This document shows, in pieces, positions 4,927 to 6,872 of a stretch of 6,872 bases of DNA. The position numbers and the translations under genes are program-made. How positions within the stretch are numbered: the first letter of the stretch is position 1; each line of letters starts with the position of its first letter. The stretch comes from Rhodoferax sp. OV413 (GTDB lineage: Bacteria; Pseudomonadota; Gammaproteobacteria; Burkholderiales; Burkholderiaceae_C), in the NCBI GenBank assembly GCA_945861195.1, contig CAMATS010000120.1, forward strand, positions 1 to 6,872, read 5' to 3'. The notes under the pieces were generated by a model that was not told the origin of the DNA, ran no database searches, and worked only from the letters and a program-made list of their open reading frames with translations.

Positions 4927-6171
4927 ATGGCACGTCACTACACAACCAAAGGCTTTTTCCGGCACATGCCCAACGCGCTGCTAGCCCGCTACTTTCAGGG
5001 CAAAGCCGTGTTTGGTGCCCTGGACTTTGCCGCCATGTCAGAGACCCGGCACGACGAACTGTTTGCCGACTGGCTGGCTTTGACAGATACCCAGCGCAAC
5101 ACCGTGGATGCCGAGTTCCGCGCCATCTTTGATCTGAGCTGCGAGAAAGGCTGCCGCGCCATTTTGGACGAAGCGCAATGGCACCTCGCGCAGGACGCCG
5201 ACCCAAATGCCGCCAACGCCTTCGCCGAAATGCTGGCCGCGCTGTCCAGCCACTACGCGCGCGCCATGGTCACTTTCCTCGACTATTTCCCCTTCTGGAA
5301 AGGGGCGACATTGTTCTATCACGCGGACAACCTACCCCACTGGCGCAAGCGCAAGAACCTGCCTCACCGGGCCGCTGCCGTGACCACAGGGGCCACTCAG
5401 TCGCTGGCCGACCGCATTCGCACCCACTTTCACCACACCGAAGGTCGAGGCAACAACTGCGTGGTGGAGCCGCTGCGCCGTGGCGATCTGGACTACTTCT
5501 TTGCCTACCCCGAAGACTATTCCCAACAAGGCCCTGAGTGGGTAGACGGCCAGTTTGGCATTCGTCAGCACAATCCGGCTTTTGAGGTGATCTTTGTCTA
5601 CTCGCAGTCTGAAGGCTCACTGGACCTGAATTACCGTGGCACCTACAAGGCGATCGAACCCCTGCAAGCCATGTTTGCGGCCGCCATCCTCGGCTTACCC
5701 GAACTGCCCGAAGACCCAAAAGACTCGCGCGTGTACGACCTGGCCCCGCTGATGCAGCGCAGCTTTGATTTCACCTACGACATCGGTAGTGGTATTGAAA
5801 GCGTCACCGTCAAGAAACTGCGCCTGTCATCGCGCGCCACACGCGGCGAACGCATCTCGCTGGAAGCCGACACCACACGCGACCCGAACGCCGTCTATGC
5901 CCTGCTCGACCGCATCAGCGCGGCCATGCCCATGCACCAGTACAGCATCACACAAGTGGACTTGGCCGTGTCTGTGGTGGTGGAAGCCGACCGTCCCCCA
6001 AAACTGGTGAACATCCGCATCACCCACCCCAACACCTGTTCGCTCAAATACGACGAGCTTGGCCTCAAGCTGCGCGACATGCTCAACGCATCCGGTATCG
6101 AGCCACGAGAGCCTGCCGAAGCAACCGAGCCCGTCGCAGCAGTTGAAGCAGTGCCCGCTAACGTGGTATGA
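4927..6171 (+). CDS. Gene X: conserved protein of unknown function, 414 residues
   Basis: I do not recognise a named family. The protein is soluble with no signal peptide or membrane segment. Residues 1-90 (MARHYTTKGFFRHMPNALLA and on) form a helical N-terminal domain that is also present in the copy A fragment. A central region carries a striking cluster at 169-199, HHTEGRGNNCVVEP followed by RRGDLDYFFAYPEDYS, rich in charged and aromatic residues, the best place to look for an active or binding site. The C-terminal half (~210-390) alternates predicted strands and helices, with CSLKYDELGLKLRDML near its end, and then a low-complexity Glu/Pro/Ala/Val tail (391-414). The start is fixed by AAGGGAG before the ATG. 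The stop overlaps the start of gene Y as ATGA, so the two are probably translated together. Close linkage with an integrase and an antitoxin, twice, suggests mobile-element cargo such as defence or maintenance; this is inference. Confidence 0.88.
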   Translation: MARHYTTKGFFRHMPNALLARYFQGKAVFGALDFAAMSETRHDELFADWLALTDTQRNTVDAEFRAIFDLSCEKGCRAILDEAQWHLAQDADPNAANAFAEMLAALSSHYARAMVTFLDYFPFWKGATLFYHADNLPHWRKRKNLPHRAAAVTTGATQSLADRIRTHFHHTEGRGNNCVVEPLRRGDLDYFFAYPEDYSQQGPEWVDGQFGIRQHNPAFEVIFVYSQSEGSLDLNYRGTYKAIEPLQAMFAAAILGLPELPEDPKDSRVYDLAPLMQRSFDFTYDIGSGIESVTVKKLRLSSRATRGERISLEADTTRDPNAVYALLDRISAAMPMHQYSITQVDLAVSVVVEADRPPKLVNIRITHPNTCSLKYDELGLKLRDMLNASGIEPREPAEATEPVAAVEAVPANVV

Positions 6172-6872
6172 CACCGCAAGCGACGTTGATTGAGTTGCTG
6201 GGTCGCGTCGGTGCGCTGAATGGCGCGGCGGTCATGATCAGCACGGAAGAATTGAACCAGTGGCCCACTGCGGCAGTGTCTGCCCTGAAGTCACAAGGTT
6301 TGTTGCTGAAAGCACGCCCCGCCAAAAGTGTTGTCTGCAATGGCTGCGAACAAGAATGCAGCATGCCCGTGCATACGGTGACACGCACCAGCGCACCCGC
6401 TTCATCCTTCGTGGTCTGTGACAAGCGCATCGACATCAACCGCGTGCCAGTGCCTGCCGCACGGCTGGCTCAATGGCGCTGCGATGCCCAAACGGTGTGC
6501 GGGTTTATTGCCGCCAGTCTCGGCATGACGCAAACCACCATCCAGCCTTCGGAAGACGGTTTGCTGCCCATTGGCATGGCGCGCGGCGACAAGCGCGCCC
6601 AAATGCTGTGTCTGCGCCTGCAAGGTTATTTAGCGCTGGTAGTGGATGCGGCTGCCATACCGCTGGCGGATCTCATCGGCTTTGAAAATGGCAGCTTCAC
6701 GCTGGACGCTGCAGTCATTCGCCAATTGGTGGACGCCGCCTCCACCGCCGACCCGCGCCACACACCCAGCACCGCCAAGCGCGAGGCCCGCAAGATCGAT
6801 ACCCAAGCCAGATATGCGAGCTGGAAAAAAGCGTACAAAGCTTTGCGCAAGAAACATCCGGGTAAATCAGAC
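6168..6872 (+). CDS. Gene Y: unknown protein with Cys cluster (partial, runs off the window)
   Basis: The frame opens at the ATG overlapping the gene X stop and stays open for 235 codons to the window edge, so the C-terminus is missing. Residues 6-52 look like a small winged-helix fold (LLGRVGALNGAAV, then a helix and LKSQGLLLKAR). Cys57, Cys60 and Cys64 (VVCNGCEQEC), with Cys84 (FVVCDK) and perhaps His69, could form a zinc site. The middle part (~100-190) is mixed alpha/beta with no motif I recognise. Residues 200-235 are strongly basic (TAKREARKI then RYASWKKAYKALRKKHPG), suggesting nucleic-acid binding. Codon use is like that of gene X. The ATGA overlap argues for one operon and probably a shared complex or pathway. 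The function is unknown. Confidence 0.85.
   Translation, partial: MTPQATLIELLGRVGALNGAAVMISTEELNQWPTAAVSALKSQGLLLKARPAKSVVCNGCEQECSMPVHTVTRTSAPASSFVVCDKRIDINRVPVPAARLAQWRCDAQTVCGFIAASLGMTQTTIQPSEDGLLPIGMARGDKRAQMLCLRLQGYLALVVDAAAIPLADLIGFENGSFTLDAAVIRQLVDAASTADPRHTPSTAKREARKIDTQARYASWKKAYKALRKKHPGKSD

Larger units (their letters stand above)
4440..5179. repeat. Module copy B (paralogous with 1484-2577)
   Basis: This is the right member of the diverged duplication. It starts inside the integrase 3' end and runs through a gutted toxin, the antitoxin, the divergent promoter region and the first 84 codons of gene X. Relative to copy A it lacks about 250 bases (equivalent to 1581-1831) and about 100 bases (equivalent to ~1874-1975), both within or at the edge of the toxin gene. 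Elsewhere the two are collinear, with point differences spread evenly. Confidence 0.85.

Noticed and set aside
4550..5206. Long form (218 residues) of the copy B antitoxin
   Set aside because: The extension is antisense to gene X. The internal start at 4819 matches the copy A start and gives the family length.
1..6872. CRISPR array or insertion sequence ends
   Set aside because: I saw no regular repeat-spacer pattern and no transposase frame or terminal inverted repeats. The ACGGCAAC octamers are too short and too closely spaced to be CRISPR repeats.

Overview
The window looks like an accessory (genomic-island) segment of a GC-rich beta-proteobacterium, most likely of the order Burkholderiales. 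The reasons are base composition, the style of the proteins and an arginine-tRNA-like attachment remnant; this is inference, not a species call. The first ~260 bases are clearly more AT-rich than the rest and come from another source.

Layout from left to right: (1) the C-terminal remnant of a WYL-domain regulator on the minus strand (76-252). (2) An intact minus-strand serine beta-lactamase/esterase-fold hydrolase (265-1359). (3) Module copy A (1484-2577), made of the last codons of a lost integrase, a VapC-type PIN toxin broken by an in-frame TGA, its intact antitoxin, and a divergent frameshifted and truncated copy of gene X. (4) A minus-strand unit with a promoter-like sequence, a degenerate tRNA-Arg-like 3' half and a strong hairpin terminator (2711-2898), read as an attachment-site scar. 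(5) A complete tyrosine recombinase preceded by four short direct repeats (2929-4467). (6) Module copy B (4440-5179 is the part shared with A), in which the toxin has been removed by two internal deletions and the antitoxin remains. (7) Intact gene X (4927-6171), overlapping by ATGA with gene Y (6168 to the window edge). X and Y have no function I can name.

The main result is that copies A and B are paralogous. Each has the order integrase 3' end, toxin/antitoxin on the opposite strand, then gene X on the plus strand. The similarity begins inside the last codons of the integrase and ends about 84 codons into gene X. The simplest reading is two related mobile elements inserted in tandem at a tRNA-Arg site. 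The left one has been eroded and joined to the hydrolase, while the right one still has its integrase and its X-Y cargo. Both toxins were lost by independent events while both antitoxins stayed open. The X-Y pair, maintained next to an integrase and a toxin-antitoxin locus, is the best candidate in this window for an undescribed system.
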